Positions 29,515 to 41,151 of a stretch of 64,000 nucleotides of DNA are shown piece after piece. Below the pieces are notes generated by a model. The model was not told the origin of the DNA. It did no database searches and worked only from the letters and a program-made list of their open reading frames with translations. Location of the stretch: assembly GCA_028023455.1 (NCBI GenBank), contig JAQFVV010006506.1:122001-186000 (forward strand), given 5' to 3'. The translations under genes and the position numbers were made by a program. The stretch comes from Epiperipatus broadwayi. Taxonomy: Eukaryota > Onychophora > Udeonychophora > Euonychophora > Peripatidae. The stretch's first letter is position 1, and each line of letters opens with the position of its first letter.

Positions 29515-29880
29515 CTTTTTGGCTAAAGCCAAAGGTCACAATACATATATATTAATGTAAACCAAGTCATACATCATGTGACTTATTTAGCTTGTATTCA
29601 CAAATGTAAAACAGCAAGCATGCTAATAGCTCTAAACAAACTTTTTTTATTTTTGTACATTTTTGCTACAAATGCTGCAAGAGACCACATTCAAAATTTC
29701 TATCTAGAAATATCTCCAAACCAGTTTTGAGCTAATGGGTCTCATCAGTGTTCAAAACTATTAGCATGTTCATTATATTACATTTGTCAATCCAATCTAA
29801 ATAAGTCACATGATGTATGACTTGGTTTTTATTAATATTATAGTTTGGTTGTTAAAGCTTTTGGCTATATTTGATTGCTA
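29515..29880. repeat. Fold-back element with long terminal inverted repeats and internal hammerhead-like motif
   Basis: The left arm (about 29518-29625) contains ggctaaagcc, accaagtcatacatcatgtg, acttatttag and catgctaatag; the right arm (about 29755-29875) contains their complements in reverse order (ctattagcatg, ctaaataagtcacatgatg, tatgacttggt, ttggctat). The spacer (about 29640-29750) holds a minus-strand hammerhead-like motif. The spacer resembles that of the fold-back at 61893-62266, so both belong to one family. No transposase is present. Confidence 0.7.
29716..29748 (-). ncRNA. Hammerhead-like motif inside fold-back element, decayed
   Basis: On the minus strand: exact CTGATGA (complement of 29742-29748), then GACCCATTAGCTC (stem II, one mismatch from GAGC/GCTC), AAAA in place of GAAA, and ACTGGT-T as a tiny stem III and cleavage site. 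The flanking text aatatctccaaacc matches aatatccccaaact beside the equivalent motif at 62 kb. The G12 change suggests loss of activity. Confidence 0.4.
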
Positions 29881-29909
29881 AGGCTATTTATATATGGTGT
29901 ATCTGAATT

Positions 29910-30040
29910 TAGTTCAGTTCAATATGAGTGTTTAAGTTAGAGAGCTAGATATAAAAACATATAGATGTTTGAAATTTTCAGATTTTATACTAGATAGTTA
30001 AGTATTAGATAAATGCTGGGTTTGATTTTATGTTTCAGAT
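29910..30040 (+). repeat. Second dispersed fragment related to the 435-bp retrozyme monomer
   Basis: gttcaatatgagtgtttaag, gagctagatat, ttgaaattttcagatttta and atagttaagtatt follow the same order as in the minus-strand monomer and the 28.64 kb fragment. The homology fades near 30060, before the ribozyme position, where the sequence has no readable core. Confidence 0.6.
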
Positions 30041-30195
30041 TTAGTATCTGTATGTCCTGTTTTGGGAGTGGTGATAAGGATAGGTAGAGATTTTGAATGC
30101 ATTCTCTTGCAGACTTTGTTTCAAAAAATAGCTTATTTAGAGCTATTATCATGCTCATAGAACAAGAGGTATATATTAAACTCTTTTGTATTTTG

Positions 30196-30470
30196 CAAAT
30201 TTAATATTAATATCATTTATGTTCTTTTATTATTTTTTCCAATGCTTTTTACAATGTACTACTGACAGTTTCTGTTGCTCCTGCAATCTTCTTCAGAACT
30301 ATAACAAATACAATACAATACATGAATACAATTATACGTGAACAAATATTTATATTAATGTATTTGTTATAGTTCTGAAGATTTCTGAAGCAATCAAAAC
30401 TGTTAATAGTGGCTGTAAAAATAATAAAGAACATAAACGATATTAATATTATATATATTTGAATGCAATA
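30196..30470. repeat. Fold-back made of two inverted hammerhead-like termini
   Basis: The left arm (30196-30318) and right arm (30352-30470) are inverted copies: aatattaatatcatttatg, gttcttta, acagttt, cttcagaactataacaaata and their complements. Each arm carries the ribozyme-like motif with the 3' side outward. The loop is about 33 bp. No coding sequence lies between the arms, so this resembles a PLE inverted dimer reduced to its ends. Confidence 0.7.
30262..30296 (-). ncRNA. Hammerhead-like motif of PLE-terminus type
   Basis: On the minus strand CTGAAGA (fits CUGANGA) is followed by a stem II TTGC-AGGA-GCAA with loose closing pairs, then GAAA, then CTGTC (short A-C/G-U stem III and GUC site). 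The partner in the right arm (plus strand 30374-30406) has lost GAAA (CAAAA) and has a weaker stem. Family assignment to PLE termini is inference. Confidence 0.45.
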
Positions 30471-32371
30471 AAAAAGATAAAGTTATAATATTGTGCAAAT
30501 TATGAATGTTCTACAACATTTTTGTTTTAGTTTTGGTATTAAATAATTGGAGATTAATAGGCAATCACATATTTAAATATGGAATTAATGTCAAGTAATA
30601 ATCTATTGTGCATGCAATTAGATTCTGGACATACATATCAATTGTTTTGTGATCTATTCATCATATACATATATTTTTATTGTATAAATAATATTCATTT
30701 ATTAATAAATTGTAATTTATCTCAAAACAAATAAACTTGTCTTGTTATTGGCCAATTCTGCAACATGGTTAATAACATTCAAATGAGACAAGATAAATTA
30801 ATTATATCATGAATTTTACTTAAAATAACTGTCACATTATACAAAAATCAAACCACGGGATTGATAAATGTTTATTGTTATATCATTTTTTGTATTGAAT
30901 TCAATAGTTATTATCTGACTGGATATAAACTTTATATGGTAATCATAACCAAATATCAGTGGTTTATCTAAATTATTATTAATTGGATAGGTACTGTATT
31001 GAATTCATGTTTGGTCAATAAGTACTTAATTTTATTCACTTTAAATCTATTAGTAGTATATTTTGTTCAGTTATATGTTAGAATTATTTGATTTAATTAT
31101 ATTTAAATTTAGTTGATGTGGATTGTAAATCCAATTAAATAATACATTTTAATACTCATCCTTGATTATAGTAAATGTTAATAATTCTTTTTATATATTT
31201 TGATTGTTATCATATACAGTTTTAATAATTTATTTACAGAAAATTTACCAATAGAAATCTAATGTTGCTTTTATATTCTGATATAATAGGAAATTATAGA
31301 TTTAAGATGACCTTAAGGGTTTATTAATTTACATCATTATTAAGTCTTTTACATTGTTATAAATTGTATGATTACTAATATTATATCAAATATATCAATA
31401 TAGAATCATGAATTAGTATTATTTATCATTATATTAAATTAGGATTTAAATTTAATTATATTGTATATTTGTTTAAATATTATAGATATTGTAAAGATAT
31501 AGGACATATTAAAGTTGTCATCTCAAATATTCATGAATTATTTTATTTAGATGTAAACAATGTTAAATTTAGTATCAGTTATATTATTATAAACAATATT
31601 TGATTAGTTAAATATATTAGAGCATAGTTGTTTAATGGTCTATTATTAGTTTCATTTGATTAAAAATGAAATCTATCTTATGCAAATATCATTGTTTTGA
31701 GACAATGATATTTGATTTAATTGCTTTAATTTATTTGAAATAATATTTATATTTAGGGTACTAGAAACAATAATTTTGTTTTTTTTTCTATTTATTCAAA
31801 ATGCTACTTGAACTCATGATGCTATAATAAAGATTATCATCACTGTTTGTTTTAGTGTAATAAACAGTCAGATATGTGTTTAGGTAAAGGATTATTATAA
31901 TTGCTGAATGATTATAAAATTAGTGTTATTTTTCTATAGTTTATATTTTACTCCATTACAAAAGATATCCAATGTCAGGGTTCATTTTCATTCTGTTACA
32001 TAGGCTGATCAACAACTGGCTATATTTTATTCAGGCTATATATAAGTTATTATTTCGCACAGTACATTTTCGATCTGTTACAAATGCCTCCAACCAATGG
32101 GTCTATAAAAAAGGTTATCTTGCACACATATTTGATATGTTACCAATAGTGCTGCAATATGCAGAGCATAATTAAATACGGTCACTCTATCATGGTGCGA
32201 GCATATCCGATCTAATACAAATAGTATCCTAACTTTAAAGACGATAATAAAGGTTATTTCATTATCATTTATTCACTTAGATTACAAAAAGCTTCCCAAT
32301 CTGTAGGGCAACTTCTTATATATATATATATGAAAAACAAAAAACAAGTTAAAAACTTGCTAACGCTTGTA
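30471..32371. other. AT-rich non-coding stretch, nothing recognised
   Basis: No coding frame, RNA gene or repeat family identified. A short (AT)n lies at about 32319-32331. Confidence 0.5.
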
Positions 32372-32726
32372 TTTATGTCAACAGATGGTGTTCTACCAAA
32401 AACACCACCAAGCGTATGTTTACATAAACGTCAGAGCATGCATTCACTATCTCTAACTTTGATTCCACTATCAGATTATGAAACACCATCAAGCGTATGT
32501 TTACATAAACATCAGAGCATGCATTCACTATCTCTAACTTTGATTCCACTTTCAGATCATGATTAGCATGCATTCACTATCTCTAACTTTGATTCCACTT
32601 TCAGATCATGAAATCATGATCTGAAAGTGGAATCAAAGTTAGAGATAGTGAATGCATGCTCTGACGTTTATGTAAACATACGCTTGACGGTGTTTTTGGT
32701 AGAACGCCATCTGGTGACATATATAT
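32372..32726. repeat. Long palindrome with internal tandem copies, bounded by (AT)n
   Basis: The centre is at 32612-32613. Arms 32566-32611 and 32614-32659 are a perfect 46-bp inverted repeat. Beyond it, 32660-32722 (cgtttatgtaaacatacgct, ggtgtttttggtagaac, catct) pairs with 32375-32441 on the left. The left side has extra tandem copies of the arm (units starting near 32402, 32487 and 32566), so it carries about 2.5 copies against one on the right. The repeated MHSLSLTLIPLSD peptide is an artefact of these copies. Both outer ends run into short (AT)n. Confidence 0.85.
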
Positions 32727-33640
32727 ATATATACCATATTATCAAACTAATTATCGTAATCTAATATAATTGAAACAAACACCATATTGTATGAATAATA
32801 AAATATCCCATAAAAACATCAACATCTAGTCTATAGATATCTAATAACGCTGTTTTAATAGATAATCACATCATATTATATATGCATATATATGTATATA
32901 TACACACACATTTAATAATTACCTGTAGTTGTCACACTTGTAATAGAGACTGTTAAAAAGTACAATTATGCATATATGTAAAAACAGATATAATAATATA
33001 TAATAAAACAAGAAATTCTAATTATTTTTACAATTTTCAATATATATTTATAAATTGATGAATTGAAAATTCTAGAATTAATTCCAGTGTTTTTATATAA
33101 CTATTAGAAATTTGAATTCAACACCACCACTATATTATTTATAATTTCCGTAATAACAAACAATCTTCTAACAAGAAAAGCAATATTTTCAGATCCACAT
33201 TCAAATGTTTGAGACACTTCTTTTATATAAATATTATATGCAGACTTTTCTAGCCATTAATAATAAATTGAAATTATGTGGTGTGAAGAAGTGTTAAAAA
33301 TAGCTATGCTAAAAACGGGGTGGTGTAGTGAAAATTATACAACAGAAATATTATTCATTATAGGAAATGCCAACATTTCCAATTATTATCAATGCACTGT
33401 AAAACAAAAATCTCCTCATACTTAATACAATTTCTTTGATAAATAACTTCTTTTCACAACATCACTCTACGATATTTTCATCTCTCTCTTATTCACTGCG
33501 AAAGTAAGTTTTTTTAGATTATTTTATACATATTTGAAGTCCAGTGAGTAATACTCAATTCTGTTTCAAACTTTTAATATTTTCATTGATTATAATAATA
33601 ATTATTTATTTATTCCATGTATATATTTCATTTTGTTTCA
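32727..33640. other. AT-rich non-coding stretch, nothing recognised
   Basis: No feature recognised apart from short AT-rich runs. Confidence 0.5.
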
Positions 33641-33722
33641 ACATATTACAGTTGGTTAGAGCACTTGCCTTAAAATTCAATATACGAGAATCTAAAGGTA
33701 TATGTTCGATTCCTATGCAAAA
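33641..33722 (+). repeat. tRNA-derived SINE head (A-box and B-box)
   Basis: gttggttagagcac (33651-33664) fits a tRNA D-arm and pol III A-box, and tgttcgattcc (33703-33713) fits the T-arm and B-box. Spacing is about right for a tRNA. The anticodon arm is not cleanly paired, so this is a tRNA-like SINE head and not a functional tRNA. Sequence continues without a clear tail to about 33870, where tttgaaacgttcaaataaag occurs. That segment includes a GAAACGTT string like the PLE termini, so the SINE may borrow a PLE-type 3' end. Confidence 0.5.
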
Positions 33723-33870
33723 CCGTCAGTGGTAAGGCAAGCAACACATAAAGATGAGTGGAGAATAATACTATCAAAAACGTTGTCTAATTACTAACCT
33801 GTGCTGTCTATTTGTGTATTATTACTAACAAGTGGTTTGTATTTGAAACGTTCAAATAAAGTGTAAAATT

Positions 33871-34489
33871 TTCTATACCTTCAGCATTTATTTATAGATG
33901 ATGGAAATTGTCCATTATATTATCACATTTAATATACCATCATCACAAATCTTCAGACAAATACCTTTTGACACCTGTTTATTGATTTCTATTTAAAATG
34001 TTTCAGAACCATATAAGTAAACATACATTTTAATGCTGCTTTTTAAGCATAGCACTTTAGTACTATGTTTTTTAATCAAAAGTATTCTACCTAAATTTTA
34101 TTGTCTATCAATTTTAATCCATTATGTTTTCAATTATATTAGGAGTAAAATCCAATGGAACTATTTAGATTGTTAACTTTTACTATTTATTTAAAACTTT
34201 TTGTGTTCTTGACATGTCAATGAACATTAATCTACTTAGCATTTAACTTTAGTTCTACTTTTTCGTTTCATCTAGTAGCTTCCGTATAATTTTTTCAAGT
34301 TCTAAAAGATTAAATGAAAAAATATTACCTAAAAATTACTATTTAACTAATATTTATATTTTTTATTAGTTTAAATTTCTATTTTTTCATATATCAAATG
34401 CGTTGACCGACTAATGACGTTAAAAGGGTAAAAAATCAATTCTATTTATTACCAACCCTCTTAAAACATTTTTAAGAATAGCACACACA
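33871..34489. other. AT-rich non-coding stretch, nothing recognised
   Basis: No feature recognised. Confidence 0.5.
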
Positions 34490-34594
34490 TCTTTTTTCTT
34501 TCAAAATATATATGACTGATATAATGTTTTTCCATTAAATCATATCAAAAAATATATAATCATAAAATATATACACTCTCCTTTTTTCTTTCCA

Positions 34595-34608
34595 AAAACC
34601 TTATTTTT
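34595..34608 (+). repeat. Target-site duplication, left copy (LINE at 34609)
   Basis: AAAACCTTATTTTT, identical to 40616-40629. Confidence 0.8.
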
Positions 34609-34731
34609 ACTGTAAGTACTAATTTTATTAATCCGCATGTTTACATTTGTTTTTTAAAAAATTTACGTTCACATTAAGCTTGATTTAAATCACACATTGA
34701 TTGAGTTGAATAACGTCATCTCCTAACGTTC

Positions 34732-37085
34732 ATGGCTGGCCTACAAGGCTCCAAGCCTTCAACAACTAACATGGAAGAGGGGAGTGAATTACTTCAAAAA
34801 TCCATAGTGGATAGTCAGGGGAAAAAAATATATAAACACTTAAATTTCCCAATTACAAAGCAAAACAAATCAGATAATTTATCAAAAACAAAATGTTGTG
34901 TTTCTAAAATAAACACCAGCGCATTGAACGATAAAACGTTAAAACTTGGCAAAGAAACACGAAGGGAAAACGACAATGATAAGTTTCCTCATACCAAAGA
35001 TAAAACATTTAAAACAGAACGAAACCCTTTGCAAAACCCTTCTGATGGAGAATTAACTCCTCACCACACTGTAAAATCAACTTTAAATGAAAAACAAAAA
35101 TTTTTTTTAGCCAAACATAAAATCTGCAGCAGCGAAAATACGCAAAAAGCAACGCAAATTAGAACAACGCGATCAGTTAACGTCAATCATGCGAATGTTA
35201 TAGAATACAATCTTTCCGCGAACAAGAGAAAAAATTATGAACCCAGTTTCACATCAACGCTTGTGCCTGAAAACAAAACAAAAAACCCAGATCACACTAG
35301 TAGTGAAGAGTCTACAGACATCAGCTCTTCCTCTGAAATAAAGCAAAACATTGGATATTCCAAACATCAAGATGATAATCACGATTCCAATAAAACAACA
35401 AATGAACAATTTAAGCAATCACAAAGTTATATAACTAAACCAGATTATACACAAAAAGATAATATAACAGCCAACACTTATGCAAACATTGTAAAATCAA
35501 ACAATAATGACAAATCAGTAACAGGAAACAAAAAACACAATTCAAATAATCCGCAAGACAATAATGATGCCACACAACAATTGATTGAGTTGATGGGGGA
35601 GTTGGATGAGGCATCAGACACAGGAATGTTTATACATGAGCCATCAAACAGTTCTCATGACCAACTCAATAATCATCAGCTTTATACTGAAACAGTTACC
35701 AAATTCAATGAAGCCATGCCACAAGGATTACTAAAATCTTTCGCTATCTTCAATGATGAAGCCTCACTCATCCTGTCAACTACAGACCACTTACTAAGAT
35801 TATTCCCTTTTCCAACCAGTAAACTCTTCGACCTGCTAAAAGCCCAAGATCTCTGGAAAGTGATTCAAAGGGTATCATATCACCCCAATCCTCGTTATAT
35901 AATCCTCCAGTTTACAAACATCATGGCAAAACAAGCTTTTAAAAACAAATATAGGATACTTGATAACAGATACCTAATTACCATCAATCCAAACATAGTC
36001 CGTGACACTTCAATAAGTGGCAGGGTAAAAAATTGTGGTTTGGGATTCAATATTTCTGACTTACAAAACCTTCTAATGCCTTATGGGCAAGTCACTTCTT
36101 TTAAATATCTTAGGGTCCCTGGAATAAAAGAAGAAGTTCCGCAAAACATAGCACTCTTTTGAATTACATTAAAAAAAGGAATAGTGCCATTAGATATCCC
36201 CCTACAATCCGTATTGGAAGAGTGCCTCTTTTCATCTCATTCTGGGGAGTAGAATCGCAATGTTTCGAATGCAGGAAGACGGGACACCTGCTGCGCAACT
36301 GCCCATCCAGACAATGCACCTCTTGCGGTACCTTTGCGGGTCGGTCACATCAGTGTGGCTCAAAAGAAGAGCATATACAAGAACAGCAAAACATGCAACA
36401 GACAAAACCCGAAATAGAACATAATCAAGATATAAATTTAGAGCATGAGACTTCTATCAAGCTGAAAACATATAATCAGTCAACAAATGATTCTCATCAA
36501 AACAACATAAAAAATCAAAACCAATGCCAAGAAACCAACCCACAGGGATACCACCAAACACGTCAAAACAAGACAAGCAAAACTTATTTCTCTTCAACAG
36601 ACACTTGTTCTGACTTTGAGCAAGAAGAAACGGATGCTGAAACTAGGCAAGAAGAAACTGCAAGCCTCACAGAGTCTGGGCCTGACCATGTCCCTAAACC
36701 CTTCACCACACCACGCAAAAGGAAAAAGCGCCACAACAGAAACACACAATCCACCACCTTTGTTCACAACAATAACAATAGCGGAAATATCGATTCAAAT
36801 GAGACCACCTCAACCTCAGATGACATACACTGCAATGCTAGTCCCAACTATAAAAAACGGAAAGATGAATCCCTAAAATCAGATAATGACAATACATCAA
36901 ACTCATATCATACCCAACCTGAAGTTAATACCTCTGGGCAAATAGCCCCCCAAGATTTAACATTATGGATCCCATCAACTGATCCTGAAGTCTGCCTAAT
37001 GCAAAAAGACTACCAGCTCACTGCAAGTATTCTAGCTAATGAACAAGAAACCAAGCAACCTACTTCAAAATGTCATTCACAATAA
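34732..37085 (+). pseudogene. LINE ORF1 protein with CCHC knuckle, one frameshift
   Basis: Starts at ATG 34732 (MAGLQGSKPSTTN). The first 320 residues are polar and low-complexity. A folded region follows, with LLKSFAIFNDEASLILSTTD, then LFPFPTSKLFDLLKAQDLWK and RVSYHPNPRYIILQF, which aligns with the ORF1 of the other LINE (LYKFPREL, WDSIANIGEHPNNRYIAIEF). The frame breaks at the T run near 36155; the next frame gives NYIKKRN, then RIGRVPLFISFWGVESQCFECRKTG in two parts. The CCHC knuckle is CFECRKTGHLLRNC (about 36263-36304), followed by a second CxxC...HxC motif (CTSCGT, HQC). The C-terminal part is acidic, then basic (PRKRKKRHNRN), possibly a nuclear signal. It should bind LINE RNA. Confidence 0.8.
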
Positions 37086-40000
37086 CGTCACTCAACGTCA
37101 GGGGGCTTAACTCCAAAGACAGGGCGTTTGCTATCTCACATTGGTTCAAACTCCAAAAACCAGATATACTTTGCTTATCAGAAACTAAGCTTCACCTTCA
37201 CACAGACCCCACGATAATAAAAACAATAGAGAGCTTTGGTTACTTTATTTACTCTTTCTCCATCTCAGCTACCGCTGGGGTTGCTCTCATCATCAATAGA
37301 AATTCAATTATTGACTTCTTCAAAATCCTGCACATAGATACCAATTGCATTATTGCTACTATACAAATCCAGGGTTTTCTGTTCACTCTTATTAATGTGT
37401 ATCTGGTTAAAGATGAACAAATAGTACACAAAGTTATACATAATATAAACATAGCAATTAGATCGAACCCTAGCCCAGTTATCTGGCTTGGTGATTTCAA
37501 CCACACTTTTGACAATTTTGAGAAAAAATATTTAAAGATGGTTGCTAGAAACATACACAGTGGGAAAGCACTCTTTCATGAAGGAGCCTTCTCTTTCTAT
37601 ACCAGAAGTACTCACTCACTCATAGACCTCATATTCTACTCTCCTGAAATGATCTCGTTCATAGATACACAGCTCTGGCCTATTGCCTTTTCAGATCATC
37701 TCGCTGTTCAAGCTACCATCAAATTGCAACCACAACTTCATACATCAACCAACCTCCCCCGAACGATGAGATTACTCAACAGGCACAATGTGCCCCCCCA
37801 ATTAATCTCAGATATATACATCACCTTTCAAGAACAGAAGATATGGAATCTACCAGCATTACAAGGATGGAATACATTTATAACCACAACACAAAAGTTT
37901 ATTAACCAATACAATAGATACCAGAAAGGGCCATTAAGATTACTCTCAGAACTTGATCGGACTACATCTGAACTGAAAAGCATCCAAGTTACAGAACACA
38001 ACATCCCACAAATTCTACTCCTAAAACATACATATAAACAAACCAGAATGACTCTTGTGGAATATATTCGTATTAAGCGAGCACGCAATTATCTGGAACA
38101 ACAAGATTGTTGGACTCCAGCTTATATCAGATGGGCCCTCGGGTCAGGAAAAAGAAATCACACACCCTCCTCTTTGTGCCTTGACGGTTTTACTTACTCT
38201 GGCATCAGTATGCTTAACAAAATTAGGGATTATTATTCCACCAAACTGCAGCCCATTGGAACTGTTGCCAGACGACACAAATTTGTGAAAGACTCAAATA
38301 ACTCTCACAGCATTACTGAAGCTGATATCATCTCCAAAATTAAAAGCCTGCCTGAACACACTCATCCCGGCATGCATGGAATTCCTAGATTTCTTCTGTT
38401 ACACTTGGAAAAATTTACCATACATGTTACAAGGGGAATCATTGATCTCTTAGCCACTGATAGCCTACATCTTCCAGGGATATATCCTATATCAGTGGTC
38501 CCTTTTATAAAAAAGAAAGATTTACCTGTGGACTTAAATAACATTAGGCCAATATCCATGGTTCCTCTCCTAATCAAAATTATCGAAAGCATTATAAAAG
38601 ATAAAATTCAAGAGAAAATCATATCAAAACTTTCCAGGCATCAATATGCTAAGAGGGGTTCATCGACTGGCGATGCTGTAAGCCGATTTCGACTCCTTGT
38701 TGATCATATCCGTAGAACAAAACAATCCCGGCCAGTCGCAGTCCAACTAGACTTTGCCGGGGCTTTTGACTCTGTCCGAATAGATGTACTACTTGGTGAA
38801 CTAGAGGCTCTTCATGTTCCTTTGGCATACATTCAGATCATAGAGAATCTCCTAGCAAATCGAGAGATTTTTTTTCTCTAAATGGGAGAATTGCCCCTGG
38901 GTTCAAACCCTGCATCTCCATTCCCCAGGGCTCCCCATTAAGTGCTCTCCTCTTCATGATCTATATAAATCCCTTGCTTTTGAGCATTGAGGATGCACTG
39001 CCTGGGATCTCCATCCCTCTTCTTAATGAAAACATCTCCCACATCTCCTACATGGATGATGTGGTGGTGTTTCTTAAATCACATGAAGAAATAAACATTC
39101 TTGAAAGCCTATTACAGCACTATGCTCAGACGCATGGGCTTACCGTTAACAGGAACAAATCAGCAATTTGGAATATCAAAACAGCTAACAGGATAACAGG
39201 TTCATTACAAGCTATGCCTCAGCCTTTCTTGGGATTCAATATGTCACTATCCCCTACAGCAATGAGGATGGAAACACAACGAAGACTACTAAACAAAATA
39301 GACATCATCATAACATGCCTCTCAAGAATATATATATCTACATTTGGAAAGGTTTCACTCTTAAACTCCCTCATACTCCCCAAGATTATATATTATCTTG
39401 CGGGTTTTAAACCAACAGAAGCTTTCATTAAAAAAGTAGAATCCCATTGTCTGCGACTCTGTAGAGGTGGGCGCAAATCATTTATCAGTCTGCGCACCCT
39501 TCAAAAGCCAAGAGACATGAATGGACTGGGACTGCATTCAATAAAGGTATTCGCAATACAGAGAACTTACAATATGATCCATAAACTTTATTCTGATTGC
39601 AGGACCTTCCAATGTCCGCTTCCCAAAGAGCAAGTGCTTCCCACTGATAGACCGCCCCCTCAGAGGTTCACTCCCATCTGGCTACAAATGCAGATATCAT
39701 ACATTTTTACGCACATAGTACCTTCCGCGACCATGTTCAATTCAAAAATAACCTATTGGGAAGCCTTCAACCTATCCAACTCAAATACCCAGAAGGCACA
39801 CACTTACCTCCCCATCAACATAAACAAACTGCGCAAACTAGCCCATAGATTGAAACTAGCACCTAAACACACAGACTTTCTGCTCAAAATTAACCTTGGT
39901 AGCCTCTCCACTGCTATATTTCTTAATAGAAGAGGCTTCCGCATAGATCCCATATGTTGTCTCTGTCTTTCCAGCCCAGAAGATATGGACCATATCCTTC

Positions 40001-40326
40001 GCCTTTGTCCGGTCTGGCAGGGACTAAGACAAAACTTCCAGAAACACATTGATAATAATGGTCCAGATCTAACATCTCTTGAAGGGGTTTTAAATAGAGG
40101 CATTTTCGCTGAAATCAGGCTCGCCACCTACATAAACTTTGCCATCTGGTTGACCAGATGCAAGGTGATTTTTCAAAAATTACCGCTTAACGAAATCAAT
40201 AACTGCTTTCTCAGCATAATTAAAAATATCCAAGAAACAGACAAGAGAGAGGCCGATCCATACCTGGCCATATTAACATGGGAATTCACAACTGGTCTAA
40301 ACAGCACCTCTCCAACCAACCCCTAA
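37070..40326 (+). pseudogene. LINE ORF2: APE endonuclease, reverse transcriptase, C-terminal CCHC; one frameshift
   Basis: Starts at ATG 37070 (MSFTITSLNVRGLNSKD). Endonuclease motifs are LNVRGLN (about 8-14), CLSETKLH (about 35-42, catalytic Glu), WLGDFNHTF (about 139-147) and FSDHLAVQ (about 207-214). The RT has RPISMVPLLIKIIES and motif A LDFAGAFDSV (about 560). A frame break in T8 (38868-38875) truncates the frame at 38881. One base shift restores FSLNGRIAPGF and motif B IPQGSPLSALLF (about 38917-38952), and the frame then runs open through motif C YMDDVVVF (about 39048-39071) to 40326. The C-terminal finger is CCLCLSSPEDMDHILRLC. All catalytic residues are present, so the copy is disabled only by the homopolymer slip, which could also be an assembly error. 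Confidence 0.9.
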
Positions 40327-40615
40327 ATAATTTATATGAAAATATTTATTATGACTTAATATCTTATTATGATTTAATAAAACCCTCCAACCATAACTTG
40401 CCAAAACAGGGTTTACTAACAAAGGTATTTCGTTATAGACTAGATGATTAATATTCACCTTGCATCCACAGGTTATATTCTACTGACTTTTGAATCATTT
40501 CTTCTCTGTATATACCACCCTGTAACCTCGACTAGATATTTCTTGTTATTTTTTTATTTTATTTTTTATTTTTTTGTAACTCACTTATAGGTCAAATAAA
40601 ATTATCTTGAAAGAG

Positions 40616-40629
40616 AAAACCTTATTTTT
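40616..40629 (+). repeat. Target-site duplication, right copy
   Basis: AAAACCTTATTTTT, identical to 34595-34608. It resumes the interrupted PLE left arm. Confidence 0.8.
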
Positions 40630-41038
40630 TCATCATCATATATATATATGCATTTACTTGTTTACCACATCCAACGTTTCGACCGCCTTATTTGTAATCA
40701 TTTTCAACAATCTACAAACACATAATTTACATATTTATAAATGTCAATACAATTAAAAATAAAATAAAAACATAAAAAATACATCGACCTCTATCATAAA
40801 AGACAATAACATTTTTATTTCATTTATCCAAACAACAACAATATATATATACACTTACTTGCTTTTTTTCTCTCCAAAACCATTTCTTTTTTTTTAATCT
40901 ATAAATTCTTTTTTTAAACAAACCACAAATGTTTTTTTCTTTCCTTTTTATAGGCTTAAGTACTTACTTTAAAAGAATATCTTTACATACAAAATTATTC
41001 TTTATTTAAAATATATCATTTACATAATTTATTCTATT

Positions 41039-41151
41039 CAGAACAGATTTAGTTCTTTATATATATATATATATATAAACTCTCTTTTACCATTCAGAAC
41101 AGATTTAGTTCTTTATATATATATATATATATAAACTCTCTTTTACCATTC
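41039..41151. repeat. 57-bp tandem duplication inside PLE arm
   Basis: cagaacagatttagttcttt-(AT)n-aaactctcttttaccatt occurs twice in direct tandem. It includes the last codons of the GIY-YIG frame on the minus strand. Confidence 0.85.

Larger units (their letters stand above)
34609..40615 (+). mobile_element. Full-length two-ORF LINE (L1/Tx1-like), 6.0 kb, with target-site duplication
   Basis: The boundaries are set by a 14-bp direct repeat, AAAACCTTATTTTT. A leader of about 120 bp precedes ORF1 (34732-37085), which overlaps ORF2 (37070-40326) by 16 bp. The 3' UTR ends aataaaattatcttgaaagag, similar to the 3' end of the 21.5-26.7 kb LINE (aataaaatgcctttttgaaag), so the two share a 3' recognition tail. 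Base composition is visibly less AT-rich than the surroundings. Only two frame breaks were found, one in a short T run in ORF1 and one in a T8 run in ORF2. Known LINEs of this layout move by target-primed reverse transcription. Confidence 0.88.

Noticed and set aside
32330-32573. Repeated MHSLSLTLIPLSD peptide as a secreted repeat protein
   Set aside because: It is the translation of tandem palindrome arms; the reverse strand gives an equally repetitive frame.
33651-33722. Functional tRNA gene
   Set aside because: The anticodon stem and acceptor stem do not pair convincingly; a SINE head fits better.
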